NCBI RefSeq assembly: GCF_900119695.1
Contig: NZ_LT632547.1
Coordinates: forward strand, 620,001-684,000
Direction: 5' to 3'
Source of the DNA: Actinomyces urinae
Lineage (GTDB): Bacteria; Actinomycetota; Actinomycetes; Actinomycetales; Actinomycetaceae
DNA length: 64,000 bases
Position numbers and translations under genes: made by a program. Under the pieces are notes generated by a model. That model did no database searches, was not told where the DNA came from, and worked only from the letters and a program-made list of their open reading frames with translations. This document shows positions 29,472 to 38,774 of this stretch, piece after piece. Position 1 is the stretch's first letter, and each line of letters starts with the position of its first letter.

Positions 29472-30542
29472 ATGAAAATCATGTCTGTGGTGGGCGCGCG
29501 CCCTCAGTTTGTAAAACTTGCTCCGATTGCGCATGCCTGTGAGCGTGCTGGTGTGGAGCACGTCATTGTTCACACCGGTCAGCACTACGATCCAATGCTC
29601 TCGGATGTGTTCTTCGAGGAGTTGAACATTCCGACCCCCGATGAACACCTTGGGGTTGGTTCTGGCTCGCACGGCGTTCAGACTGGCGCGATGCTCGCCG
29701 CAATGGATGAAGTGATATTGAAGCATGAGCCGGATTGGGTGCTGGTCTATGGCGATACCAACTCCACTCTTGCGGCTGCACTATCTGCGGTTAAGCTCCA
29801 CTTCCCTATCGCTCATCTTGAGGCTGGTTTGCGCTCTTTTAATCGGGAGATGCCAGAAGAAATCAACCGCGTGCTTACTGACCATGCTGCTGATCTACTG
29901 CTTGCCCCCACCGAGGTTGGGGCGAAGCATCTTGCCGATGAGGGCCTGGCTGACCGCACCGTGGTTGTGGGCGATGTGATGACGGATGTGCTGATGGAAA
30001 CCCGCGCTGAGGTTGCGGACAAGCCGAGCCCGATTATGCAAGAGTTTGGTTTTGCTGAGGGCGAGTATTCGTTGGCTACGATTCACCGCCCCGCTAACAC
30101 TGACACGAAGGAGCAGCTGGACGCGGTGCTTGATTCACTAGGCAAGGTAGACCACCCCGTGGTGATATTGGCGCATCCTCGCCTGGTGGCCAAAGCCAAG
30201 GAGCACGGTCTGACAATTGAGCGGGGGAATTTAAAAGTTCACGCTCCGCTCGCCTACCCTGATCTGGTTGCGTCCACTATGCATGCTCGCGGCGTGATTA
30301 CCGATTCGGGCGGTTTGCAGAAAGAAGCGTTCCTACTACGCACGCCGTGCACCACGGTTCGCCCACAAACGGAGTGGGTAGAAACTGTTGAAGTTGGCTG
30401 GAACGTCCTCGTAGATGCCGGCTCGAAGCTAGTTGAAGCCGCGTCGCGTCCACGTCCGGCCGATACAGATAGCGTCCCATACGGTGATGGCCACGCAGCC
30501 GAGCGCGTGGTTGAGGTACTGCAAGAAGCACTTTTATCGTAA
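29472..30542 (+). CDS. wecB: Non-hydrolysing UDP-GlcNAc 2-epimerase (WecB/WbpI type)
   Basis: A 356-residue enzyme that inverts C2 of UDP-GlcNAc or of a related UDP-diacetamido uronic acid. MSVVGARPQFVKLAPI opens the protein, HTGQHYDPMLSDVFFEEL and HLEAGLRSFNREMPEEINR carry the substrate-binding and catalytic residues, and ITDSGGLQKEAFLLRTPC is the nucleotide-binding motif. All are intact. The ribosome-binding site is AGAGG. It is divergent from the dehydrogenase and 10 bp upstream of the C5-epimerase. WecB and WbpI cannot be told apart by motif; the context of wbpB/E/D homologues makes WbpI-type substrate use possible. Confidence 0.93.
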   Translation: MKIMSVVGARPQFVKLAPIAHACERAGVEHVIVHTGQHYDPMLSDVFFEELNIPTPDEHLGVGSGSHGVQTGAMLAAMDEVILKHEPDWVLVYGDTNSTLAAALSAVKLHFPIAHLEAGLRSFNREMPEEINRVLTDHAADLLLAPTEVGAKHLADEGLADRTVVVGDVMTDVLMETRAEVADKPSPIMQEFGFAEGEYSLATIHRPANTDTKEQLDAVLDSLGKVDHPVVILAHPRLVAKAKEHGLTIERGNLKVHAPLAYPDLVASTMHARGVITDSGGLQKEAFLLRTPCTTVRPQTEWVETVEVGWNVLVDAGSKLVEAASRPRPADTDSVPYGDGHAAERVVEVLQEALLS

Positions 30543-31379
30543 GGCCGCAGGTATGAACATTAAGCTGAAACGGCGACATGCCGTAGGAATGACGCTCGCA
30601 ATCCTTTTGGCGACCGTATTCACTTTTATTCTTTCAGTTGATTACATAAGTGAAGTGGCGACGCGCGCCCGAACAAGCGATCCAGTGATGACACAGATTG
30701 CGAAGCTAAGCGAATATGGAAAATCTGCATACGACGGCGGGAAGATACGGGACGACCTACTCGAATCTGAACCAATGGATGATCGCGGAGTGGTGATCAC
30801 AACGGTTCATGGCGAAGAGGTCTACCACCCTGTAAACACCGCTTGGTTCATCCTTTCGATGCAAGACTCTTTTGAGGCATCTAATAACCCTGAGTACCTA
30901 GAGCACGCTCGAATCAATACGCAATACCTACTAGACGGGGCGGAGCGCGCTGACACCGGAACCTGGTTTGCATACCACTTCGAGCATGCTCCCGGCGGGT
31001 TAGACAATGGAAATCCCTGGGTTTCAGGAATGGCACAGGGGATGCTTTTATCTGTGCTCTCTAGAATGTATGAGATCACAGGCGAGCAACAATACAAGGA
31101 CGAGGCTACGGGAGTTTTCCAAACATATTTCGCCCCGAAGTCTGACTCGGATTACTGGTTTGTGAACCAAGATGACTGTAATTGGGTTGGCCCCTGCCTC
31201 TACTTCGAGGAATATCCGTCTCGTCAAGAGCAACAAAACTCTCACGTGGTGAATGGCTTTATTTATTCCATTTGGGGCGTTTATGACTATATGCGAGTAT
31301 TTCAAGATCCCGACGCTCTGTCCCTCTTCAATGCCAGCGTGACCACGTTAGAAAAATCATTTGACCGTTATAGGTATCC

Positions 31380-31388
31380 GGGGGGGGG
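31380..31388 (+). repeat. Homopolymer of nine G inside a coding region
   Basis: Nine G in a row within the C5-epimerase gene. It is the longest G/C run I noticed in the window. Tracts of this length are prone to slipped-strand mispairing and also to base-calling errors. Confidence 0.9.
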
Positions 31389-31536
31389 CAAGCTGGTACG
31401 CAATGAACCAATTTGGACGTGATGCTTGGGGGCGCCCCGAGGGCTACCATATTGGGGTTACGAAGCAGCTCGAAATAACATCGGCGATAACAGGAAGCAA
31501 GATTTTAGCTGATCAAGCGCGAACACTCTCTCAGGA

Positions 31537-31564
31537 CTGCTCGTCACAACCTTGTGACGAGCAG
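31537..31564. terminator. 28-bp palindrome at the end of the C5-epimerase gene
   Basis: CTGCTCGTCACAA (31537-31549) and TTGTGACGAGCAG (31552-31564) form a perfect 13-bp inverted repeat with a 2-nt centre, ending 6 bp before the end of the gene. No T-run follows, so it may be a factor-dependent terminator, a binding site or a scar. Confidence 0.45.
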
Positions 31565-31689
31565 CAATAGCGGGAGCATTACGGATAGAATCTGCGACGT
31601 CGGTTTGAGGGCGCACTGGTGATGGGCTAGTGGTAGCCACGCGGCCAACAGGCCTTCACAGTACTGAATATAGCTTTAGCTAAGGCGGA

Positions 31690-34249
31690 ATGATGCGGGT
31701 GAAAGAAACTCCAGGGACTCACAAGATTTCCTTATTTTTTGCAAGCGCTCTTGGAGCGGTGCTAGTACACCTCGCTGCGCGTCTAAAAGGCTAGAGTCTA
31801 TCCTTTCGGAACGTACAGTGCCAGGATCCATGATTTTGGGGCCCAATACCTGCCTTTCTATTCGAGGCTTAGAGATCAGATTCTCCAAGGAAGTGGACTT
31901 TCAGGGATGACTTTCTCATGGACTTGGGATTAGGCGTCTCATCGATTCCGGACCACGCCACCTAGCTTGGCGATCCAATAACGCCTCTTGCTCTTCTGCT
32001 GGTTCCAAGCCATCAGATCCTTGCGGCCTTGCTCATCAGTATTTTGTTGAAAGTTGCCTTAGCAGCTGGCTTCATGCGGCTCTTGATAAACTATTTGAGG
32101 CGAGATTTTACCGGCATCATTCCGCTGATCATTTCCGTTGGATACGCCTGCTCTAGTTGGGTGTTTGAACTGGGTCAGTTCGTCCCCCAATGGCTCGATG
32201 TTCTGTACGGGATTCCGCTACTCTTTTTTGCCGCGTTAGAAATGCGCAAACCAAGACCCAGGTGGATCCTGGCCGGCGGCGCCGTGGCTCTAGTGTGGTG
32301 GACAAATTATTACGTTGCCTTTATGGCTAGTATCGTGGCGGGCTTATTTTCCATCACCGTGACATTAGGGCTGGGTGGTTTTAAACAAGGTATAAAAAAT
32401 GTGGCGCGTTTCGGTGCAGTTGGCGTCCTGGGTGTAACCATCACTGCTCCTATCCTAGTACCGACTATTAATGTCCTGTTCCAAGGTGTAGGGTACGAGT
32501 CCGTAGAGAAACTCATTACTTTCGGAAAGTCAGTTGCTGGAATCCGAACGCTGCCGTTCACGGCCACGGTTACCTACGCACCGCCGCTGTACACAGGCTT
32601 TGTCGTGTGAGCTTTTTTTCGCCTTCTTCTTTACTCGGGATTTGACTTGGCGTTTCAAAATAGTCTGGCTGATCACAAGTGCGGTGCTGCTTTTGTCTCT
32701 GACTAATATGAAGGCACAAATCGTTTGAAGCCTGTTCCAAACTCCGCATTGTACGCCGTATCGCTGGGTTTTTGTCATCACCGCATGGATGGTAGTGACG
32801 GCCGCTTTAGCATGGGAATCGAAATCCGGTAACAACAGGTTTAATGACGGAGAACAACTGGACGGCCCGAACTGGCTTCAGATTGGCGCGGTTTCACTAT
32901 TGGGTATCGGCGCTTCATTGCTTCTATACCTGCGCGCGCGTGCCGTTAGCTTTACGTTGCCCAGTCTATGGACTCTCACCACATATATGTTTATTCTCTG
33001 CGCCTTGTTATTCGCCCTATTGATTGTCAGATGGTATCCAGTACGCAAGACAGCAGTAATTCTTGGACGCACATCTGCAGCATTGCTATTGATAGCAGTT
33101 AGTTTTGAATATGTTGATACGGGCGCTCTTGTAGATGAGAAAATCATGCCTCGAATCGAAATAGTTAATACTGACGTTGAAGCCAAACGTATCGAATTGA
33201 GTGAACGTCTCACCGCCGATGAGTGGCCTATCCACCGGCTAGGTTGGATACACGACGACTTCACAGATCCTAAGGCTTCTGACAACCTATCTGCCCGCTA
33301 CATTTACCCTGGAACTGATTACTACTCGACGACGGTCACGTCCCAATACCCCGATACTCTCACTACTTTGGGCATGGTGACGAGCAGCGGGGCGCGTTTC
33401 TCGTGGTTACCAGAAGATTCCATTCTCAAGGGCGTACTTTCAGTCGCATCCAAAGATGACCTACCCGCACTTCCGATGGCTCGGGTCTATCCTGACCAGT
33501 TCACCCCGAACGACATCACAATGCCCAAGGAATATGAAAGCCGTTCATCCCTTAGTAACGCACCCAATCTGTACCATTTTGAGCCTATTAGCGTTAAAAA
33601 CGCCGCAACGCGTGCAGAGGAAACAGAACTGCGCGACGGTGAAACCTACTTGTTTTCCACGTCATGTAAGCCGGGAACAACAGTATTTGCCGGAGTGCAT
33701 CGCTATGACAGGATTTCCGACGCCCCCACGGGATAACACATCGAGGGAGTAAACGGTGTTGCCGCTTCGTCAGACGGCCTGCTGGGCGAGATAGGCCGAG
33801 CCACCGAAGCTACCCAAAGTTTCAAGCTACATATGGCAGCGGACCGGACGCTAAATGCAAACCTTTTCGTTGGTTGTGCTGATATTGACGCATACCTGCG
33901 CGGCACAGAGAAAATTGTGGACCCATCTGGCCTTGTGATTAAGGCAGAAGAGGTAACGGCTACTTTTACGCAGCCAGTTTCTGGGGAATTCGTCTTGGCT
34001 ACCCCGGCGGTTGATGGGTGGTCTTGCTCCGCTGATAGCAAGCCGATTTCGGTGTCGAGTCGAGCCGGCTTGCTATCCGCAACCGTTTCGGGTTCAACGA
34101 CGGCACACTGCAGTTTCACTCCCCCACTGTTTAGAGCTGGAATAGGGATATCCGCGCTGGCTCTCCTCCTGCTATGTATGCCGAGTGTGGTAGGTAGGCT
34201 GCGCAGGCATCAAACACATTCGGCTGAGGGAGATCAGCCCACTGCGTAA
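31690..34249 (+). pseudogene. YfhO-family membrane protein, decayed
   Basis: Reading across frames reconstructs an approximately 850-residue YfhO/GT-C-like membrane protein: an N-terminal helix from ATG 31690 (ISLFFASALGAVLVHLAARL), the loop RVYPFGTYSARIHDFGAQYL with SGMTFSWTWD, repeated helices, an outer domain and a last helix before TAA 34249. I count at least six lesions: frameshifts near 31790, 31932 and 32608, and in-frame stops TAG 31963-31965, TGA 32726-32728 (at a likely Trp) and TAA 33734-33736. Intact YfhO proteins are thought to glycosylate teichoic acids or other wall glycans. It follows the C5-epimerase by 119 bp, so both may have belonged to one transferred unit. Confidence 0.85.
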
Positions 34250-34267
34250 ATTAAATAGGTCGGGAGC

Positions 34268-34311
34268 AAAATGCGGTTGCACAGTCATTCTGACTTGTGC
34301 AACCGCATTTT
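34268..34311. terminator. Bidirectional terminator
   Basis: AAAATGCGGTTGCACA (34268-34283) and TGTGCAACCGCATTTT (34296-34311) form a perfect 16-bp stem with a 12-nt loop; the A-run and T-run at its ends supply a U-tract on either strand. It separates the YfhO pseudogene from the convergent DUF6541 gene. Confidence 0.88.
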
Positions 34312-34334
34312 CAGTACAAATCGAGGATGGATAC

Positions 34335-36407
34335 CTACTCAATGCACGCCTCTTGCCTGCCTGCCAAAATGCAGGTGGTAGCAGTGCGTTCGAATGGGTA
34401 GTAGTCGGGTCGATCAGGCGAAGAGCAGAAGTTGATCTTGTAGATCGCTGCACTACCACCCTGGTCGACTTTTTCGAAGCCTTTTCGGAGCGGCACGTTA
34501 TAAAGCCCCGGGCGCATCATGTCTGTATCCTGCCCGTTATAGTAAGAATGCTTGTCCGCGTAGAAGTATTCAATCCCATGAGTTTCAAGAATCTCGCAGA
34601 TACGAGCATTTGTCTCAATGTCTTTGAAACTTTGCAACAGGAGAACATCGTCTCGATTACCCGGACTGTTAGGGTATGGCCAAACCGTTTTCACGTTAGA
34701 CAAAGGTTGTAGTAACGCGGCTCCAGCTGCTGGATCGCCCATCACAACAGCATTCGACGGAAGCGTTTCCTTTGCTCGTTTAATCATCGCGATTTCGTCT
34801 TTATCCGCCAAGAATCGGACGTTATCGCGATCAGGATAGAACGCCTGATGAACGCTTTGCGCGATTGCCGGAGCTATCCACGAATACGCTAGGAGAGTAG
34901 ATAGCATTACTACCCCCCACCTGTAACGGTCTACTCTTGCCCCCCTCGCAACGACTAGCTTATTCCAGATCGTGTCTGCCAAAAGAGCGAACAGCGGAAC
35001 TACGAAAATAGCAAGCGCCGCCTTGGGCCTGTCCGGATAGTTGTAGTAAAGGCTTGTAATACGGCTCAACCCTGGAATTGGGAAGAATGTGCCAATCACG
35101 AGAAGCCACTGCGATAGCCAACCGGCAAGCATAATCCAACGGCGCCGCCTATATGCAACAAACAGAGCCGCTAGGAGCAACAGAAGCACAAAACCGTAGA
35201 AAGAAAGGGCTCTTATGCCCCCGTAGGGCATGTAGAGCGTGGCGCTGGCAAATAGTTTTTCTAGGGCGGAATCCCATCCCACTTTAGGGAATCGATGAAA
35301 CAGGATATTTCGAGCAGGAGTTGGCCCATCAACAACGAATACCATCAGGTAGAAGAGGAACAGGGCACCGGCAATGTTACGAGCAGCCCGTTGCTTGTTA
35401 CCACGCTTATAGAAGATGACACCAGCCCGCACGAGCTCAAACAGCAGGTACACAAAGAAAGCAAAAGACGGTGGAAGCATGGTAGACGGATGTATACCGA
35501 TTAATCCAAGAATAGGAACCGCAGTCACAAACAGCACTGCAAAAATTGACAGCGCAATGTTCCGGATCGAAGTCAGTCTTCTGATGGTCTTTGTTGCGTA
35601 ATACCAAAGCGCCATCATTCCAGGCATCATGACCATTCCGAGAACAAATGGCCACAGCGTAGTCTCTAACTCCAACCTGATCATCGCGATAGGTGCGAGC
35701 ACAGACCCAAGCAAGCTCCATTCATACAAGCTCTGTTTACCACCAATGGCAACCGACCAAGCACCAACCCCAACGAGCCATATCAAAGGCGTTATTATCA
35801 TCAACGTATTCGCGGCGATGAGGGCTTGGCTAGGTCCGTTAGTCACGAGGCTTAGCATTGCGTGCCATGTATTTGGGTAGTACCATCCGGCGTCGCTCAA
35901 ACCCGCCATGGTTGCGTTCGAGGTAAGGGGCGAGGCATTACCTGACTTTTCCATGAGCCACAGCTGGTTATAGTGGTAGCTCGAATCGCCACCTTGCACG
36001 ATGTCAACGGGACTGATCGTCAAGATGATTGGAAGAATTACTGCGATCCAAACAATTACCGTCATGACCAGGCGAGTTGCTACGCGCCTACCCGACAGGC
36101 AGTTTTGAGGAATCATGGCGGCAACACTCTTGCCCAGGCTAGTCCGCGCCAAAATCCAAGCGCCCACCACAGCGATCAAGGTGAAGCCAAGAAACGGTAT
36201 CAAACCCCATCTAAACGGCAACAGACAATTGAAAAGCGACCATAAAAATATGAGGCCAACACTCCAGGACGGCGCGGTGGCTAACCGTAATATTGGTGAG
36301 GCTTTTGGGAATAGAACCGTTGAAACAACCATTCCAGGTATCACTATTATCGCCAAGACCGAAAGGAGCATTGGCAAAATGGGAACCCACTGACTTAAAG
36401 TTTCCAA
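34335..36407 (-). CDS. DUF6541 multi-pass membrane protein, second copy
   Basis: A 690-residue membrane protein with about 14-16 helices. It is a paralogue of the 673-residue protein at 25.9-28.0 kb: the outer loop VDIVQGGDSSYHYNQLWLME and the following AGWYYPNTWHAMLSLVTNG line up with the Asp/His loop of that protein, and both end in a soluble domain with EILETHGIEYFYADKH or its equivalent. The start is TTG 36407, with AAAGGA upstream and 19 bp after the GT4 gene. It is the last gene of a five-gene minus-strand operon. Probable membrane glycosyltransferase or polymerase-like role (inference). Confidence 0.83.
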   Translation of the reverse strand: METLSQWVPILPMLLSVLAIIVIPGMVVSTVLFPKASPILRLATAPSWSVGLIFLWSLFNCLLPFRWGLIPFLGFTLIAVVGAWILARTSLGKSVAAMIPQNCLSGRRVATRLVMTVIVWIAVILPIILTISPVDIVQGGDSSYHYNQLWLMEKSGNASPLTSNATMAGLSDAGWYYPNTWHAMLSLVTNGPSQALIAANTLMIITPLIWLVGVGAWSVAIGGKQSLYEWSLLGSVLAPIAMIRLELETTLWPFVLGMVMMPGMMALWYYATKTIRRLTSIRNIALSIFAVLFVTAVPILGLIGIHPSTMLPPSFAFFVYLLFELVRAGVIFYKRGNKQRAARNIAGALFLFYLMVFVVDGPTPARNILFHRFPKVGWDSALEKLFASATLYMPYGGIRALSFYGFVLLLLLAALFVAYRRRRWIMLAGWLSQWLLVIGTFFPIPGLSRITSLYYNYPDRPKAALAIFVVPLFALLADTIWNKLVVARGARVDRYRWGVVMLSTLLAYSWIAPAIAQSVHQAFYPDRDNVRFLADKDEIAMIKRAKETLPSNAVVMGDPAAGAALLQPLSNVKTVWPYPNSPGNRDDVLLLQSFKDIETNARICEILETHGIEYFYADKHSYYNGQDTDMMRPGLYNVPLRKGFEKVDQGGSAAIYKINFCSSPDRPDYYPFERTATTCILAGRQEACIE

Positions 36408-36426
36408 AAGAGTCCTTTATCGTAAG

Positions 36427-37623
36427 TCATTTCGCAGATCTATCGGCAATGTAATTAGCCACAGCCTTCCCCACTGCCTTCATCGATCGGTTCTCTTCCA
36501 CCCATTTGTGCAGGCGCTGCGGCTCTCGCGTCTCACGTGTTTCGTTAAGCAGAGTCTCCATAGCCTCAAGCACCGACTCCTCACAATAGGGCACACAAAT
36601 GCCGAGATCATTATCTTCAATATCGTCTATTGCCGGCCCAACGCCAGCATAGAGAACAGACGTTCCACACGATAGAGCGGTTAGTGCTTTAGTGGGGTAT
36701 GCGAGGTCATAACCGATTCCCGGCTGAATAGAGACACAGCTGGCAATAGCCTCGCTCTGCCAACTAGCTGCTTCCTGGGGTGGAACGGTCTTTTGGATCA
36801 CTAGGGGCTCATAGTCCGCACCCGCCACTTGCGCCCTCTTCGCAAGCCTGTCCGCGATTTTCTCAAGCTCAGGGACGCTGTCTCCCCTCGTCAGATAAAG
36901 GAACTGAACGTCGCGGTCTGGATTCCAGAACTTCTCAAATGCGTTCGCAAACAATTCAGCGCCCTGCCACCCAGAGGCTGTACCCGCATAGATGAAGTAT
37001 GGACGCGAGACCCGCATGAGATTCTTCTCTTCTGGAGTAAGCCTTGGAGCCTCGGGATTGAAAAGCTCAGTATCTGCACCATTTGGCACAACTGCCACCG
37101 ACTTAGCACCCATTTCCTGCACTCTTTGCGCCACGCCGTCGGATACGGCGATGCAACCGCGTGCCCCCCTGACGGCAAACGTCTCGAGGTTTCGTACCGT
37201 CTTCTTCACGAAGCCGGGAACATCCATGCTGTCTGTAGCATCAGACCACACATCCGCCGCATACCAAAAATATGGGATACGGCGAATCGTGCATGCCACG
37301 CGCGCAACCGTTCCAGTAGTTGGAGGCGGCTCAACCAGGATGAAGTCGACTTTCGGCATTGTGAGTAGCTTCAAGAAAGCTTGGATATCAAACGAGGCAT
37401 ATGACAGGTAACCCTTGACGTAGCCTTCTTTGTCACGCAAAACAGGGACCCGACAGATCGTGCTATCTGGTTCAGCCTCAATACCTACGGGTGGTTCAGT
37501 AGTAAACACGCGGACCTTCGATCCTGCTTCTTCCAACCCGCGTTTTACCGCTTTTAAGCGTAGCGATGCTGCGGACGGTTCTGGTGCGAAAATCCGGCTA
37601 ACAATGAGCCCCGTAAGAATCAT
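36427..37623 (-). CDS. GT4 family glycosyltransferase
   Basis: A 398-residue GT-B transferase of the WbuB/WcaI-like kind. The N-domain has ILTGLIVSRIFAPEPSAASL (membrane-proximal donor side) and the C-domain has YFIYAGTASGWQGAELFANA and the donor-binding SIQPGIGYDLAYPTKALTAL. The more usual E-x7-E motif is replaced by a Lys-containing version, as in other WbuB-like proteins. It overlaps the upstream GT4 by 4 bp (ATGA). Such enzymes often transfer an amino sugar onto a lipid-linked precursor; the actual sugar is not known. Confidence 0.83.
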   Translation of the reverse strand: MILTGLIVSRIFAPEPSAASLRLKAVKRGLEEAGSKVRVFTTEPPVGIEAEPDSTICRVPVLRDKEGYVKGYLSYASFDIQAFLKLLTMPKVDFILVEPPPTTGTVARVACTIRRIPYFWYAADVWSDATDSMDVPGFVKKTVRNLETFAVRGARGCIAVSDGVAQRVQEMGAKSVAVVPNGADTELFNPEAPRLTPEEKNLMRVSRPYFIYAGTASGWQGAELFANAFEKFWNPDRDVQFLYLTRGDSVPELEKIADRLAKRAQVAGADYEPLVIQKTVPPQEAASWQSEAIASCVSIQPGIGYDLAYPTKALTALSCGTSVLYAGVGPAIDDIEDNDLGICVPYCEESVLEAMETLLNETRETREPQRLHKWVEENRSMKAVGKAVANYIADRSAK

Positions 37624-38774
37624 GATCCCATTTCCTCAAATGCGCAAAGAGCTTGTTCATAAACATCGGTGTGGAGTTTTGCGTACGCATCTCCTGAGAA
37701 CCTCTCGTAGGCCACCCGCCTTACCTCTTCTGGTTCTTTAATGACACTGCCCGAGGCAAAATCACGCATCGCATCTACCAGCGCATCGTGATCGTCGATC
37801 GGTACCAGAATCCCGGTTTCCTCTTGGACCATGTGTGCACCACCAAAACTTGCTGATGCAATTACGGGAATACCCAACGCTTGTGCTTCTGCAAAAACCA
37901 TGCCAGCTGTTTCACTTGAAGATACCAAAACCAGTACATCCTTAGTGGAAAGAACTCTCGGTAGTTCATCGCGACTGATTTGGCCAAGCACATTCACCGC
38001 ACCAGCGACCCCAAGTTTTCGGGTGAAAGCGCGCACCTCATCGCACCGAGCTTCAGACCCGCCGATAATGTCTAAAGAAGCGTCATACCCTTCATTGAGA
38101 AGGTCTTTAAATCCGACGATAGTTTCTTCAACACGCTTCCAACGGTCCAAGCTAGAAATGTGAACGAACTGAGTTTTGCCAAGCACGCTTTTATGCAAGG
38201 GGTAGTCATAAAACATTTGCGGAACAGGTAGCGTTCCAACACCGAATTCTGCTCCGTATTTTCCCCCAAGTTCCTTCGCGAAGTTTGAAGACACCGCAAG
38301 CCTAAAGTCGGCATCTTGAACCGCACGTTTAATGGCTCGAAAACGCGGATTGCTCTCGTTGGCCTCTAGTGTTGATCCTCTGTGCTCCGTAACGCCAAAC
38401 GGGATATTCCAATATGTAGCCATCACTTTGGCTGTGAGGATACCGGGGAACACTGATTGCGCATGAATAATTTCCGGCTTGCCCCAACGCTTTGCATAGG
38501 CTCGAGCAGCCTCAGTCGCATGGCGTTTAATAAGAGTGTAGTCTCCAGGCAGAATTCCGCGCGGTACGGTTTTAACCGTCTGGCGTATTACACGCTTGTC
38601 TCGATCTATCTGAAGCTGGCGGTTCCCCTGCTGCCAAAAGCTCTTCGGGTTTAGGTAGTAGACGCCTACCTTATGCCCATGCTCTTGAAGAACCTCTATG
38701 GCCTCTTCAAAAAAATGCCCATTAAGCGGGAACTCGGGGCTTGGGTACCATGACGGCGTCCATAAAACGTGCAT
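37620..38774 (-). CDS. GT4 family glycosyltransferase
   Basis: A 384-residue retaining GT-B glycosyltransferase. It opens with VLWTPSWYPSPEFPLNGHFF, followed by EIIHAQSVFPGILTAKVMAT and GVTEHRGST in the acceptor domain. TQFVHISSLDRWKRVEETIV and LVSSSETAGMVFAEAQALGI (E-x7-E) form the donor site. It overlaps its neighbours by 1 and 4 bp, so it is translated as part of the operon. It would add one sugar of the repeat unit; specificity cannot be read from sequence. Confidence 0.87.
   Translation of the reverse strand: MHVLWTPSWYPSPEFPLNGHFFEEAIEVLQEHGHKVGVYYLNPKSFWQQGNRQLQIDRDKRVIRQTVKTVPRGILPGDYTLIKRHATEAARAYAKRWGKPEIIHAQSVFPGILTAKVMATYWNIPFGVTEHRGSTLEANESNPRFRAIKRAVQDADFRLAVSSNFAKELGGKYGAEFGVGTLPVPQMFYDYPLHKSVLGKTQFVHISSLDRWKRVEETIVGFKDLLNEGYDASLDIIGGSEARCDEVRAFTRKLGVAGAVNVLGQISRDELPRVLSTKDVLVLVSSSETAGMVFAEAQALGIPVIASASFGGAHMVQEETGILVPIDDHDALVDAMRDFASGSVIKEPEEVRRVAYERFSGDAYAKLHTDVYEQALCAFEEMGS

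Larger units (their letters stand above)
30553..31570 (+). pseudogene. D-glucuronyl C5-epimerase family gene, frameshifted at G9
   Basis: The product would be about 338 residues. It has one N-terminal membrane segment (about 12-32) and the C-terminal domain of heparan-type glucuronyl C5-epimerases: GNPWVSGMAQGMLLSVLSRM, the EEYP motif, NGFIYSIWGVYDYMR, and, in the next frame, SWYAMNQFGRDAWGRPEGYH. The change of frame falls at nine consecutive G (31380-31388); the first frame stops at 31422. With eight G the frame reads PGGASWYAMN without a break to TAG at 31570. So the gene is intact except for one base. It may be phase-variable, newly mutated or a sequencing error. It would act outside the membrane on uronic acids in a glycan. 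Confidence 0.85.

Noticed and set aside
31963-33736. Stop codons in the YfhO gene read as possible recoding or programmed frameshifts
   Set aside because: Three different stop codons plus several frameshifts in one gene, with no shared signal, point to decay rather than recoding.
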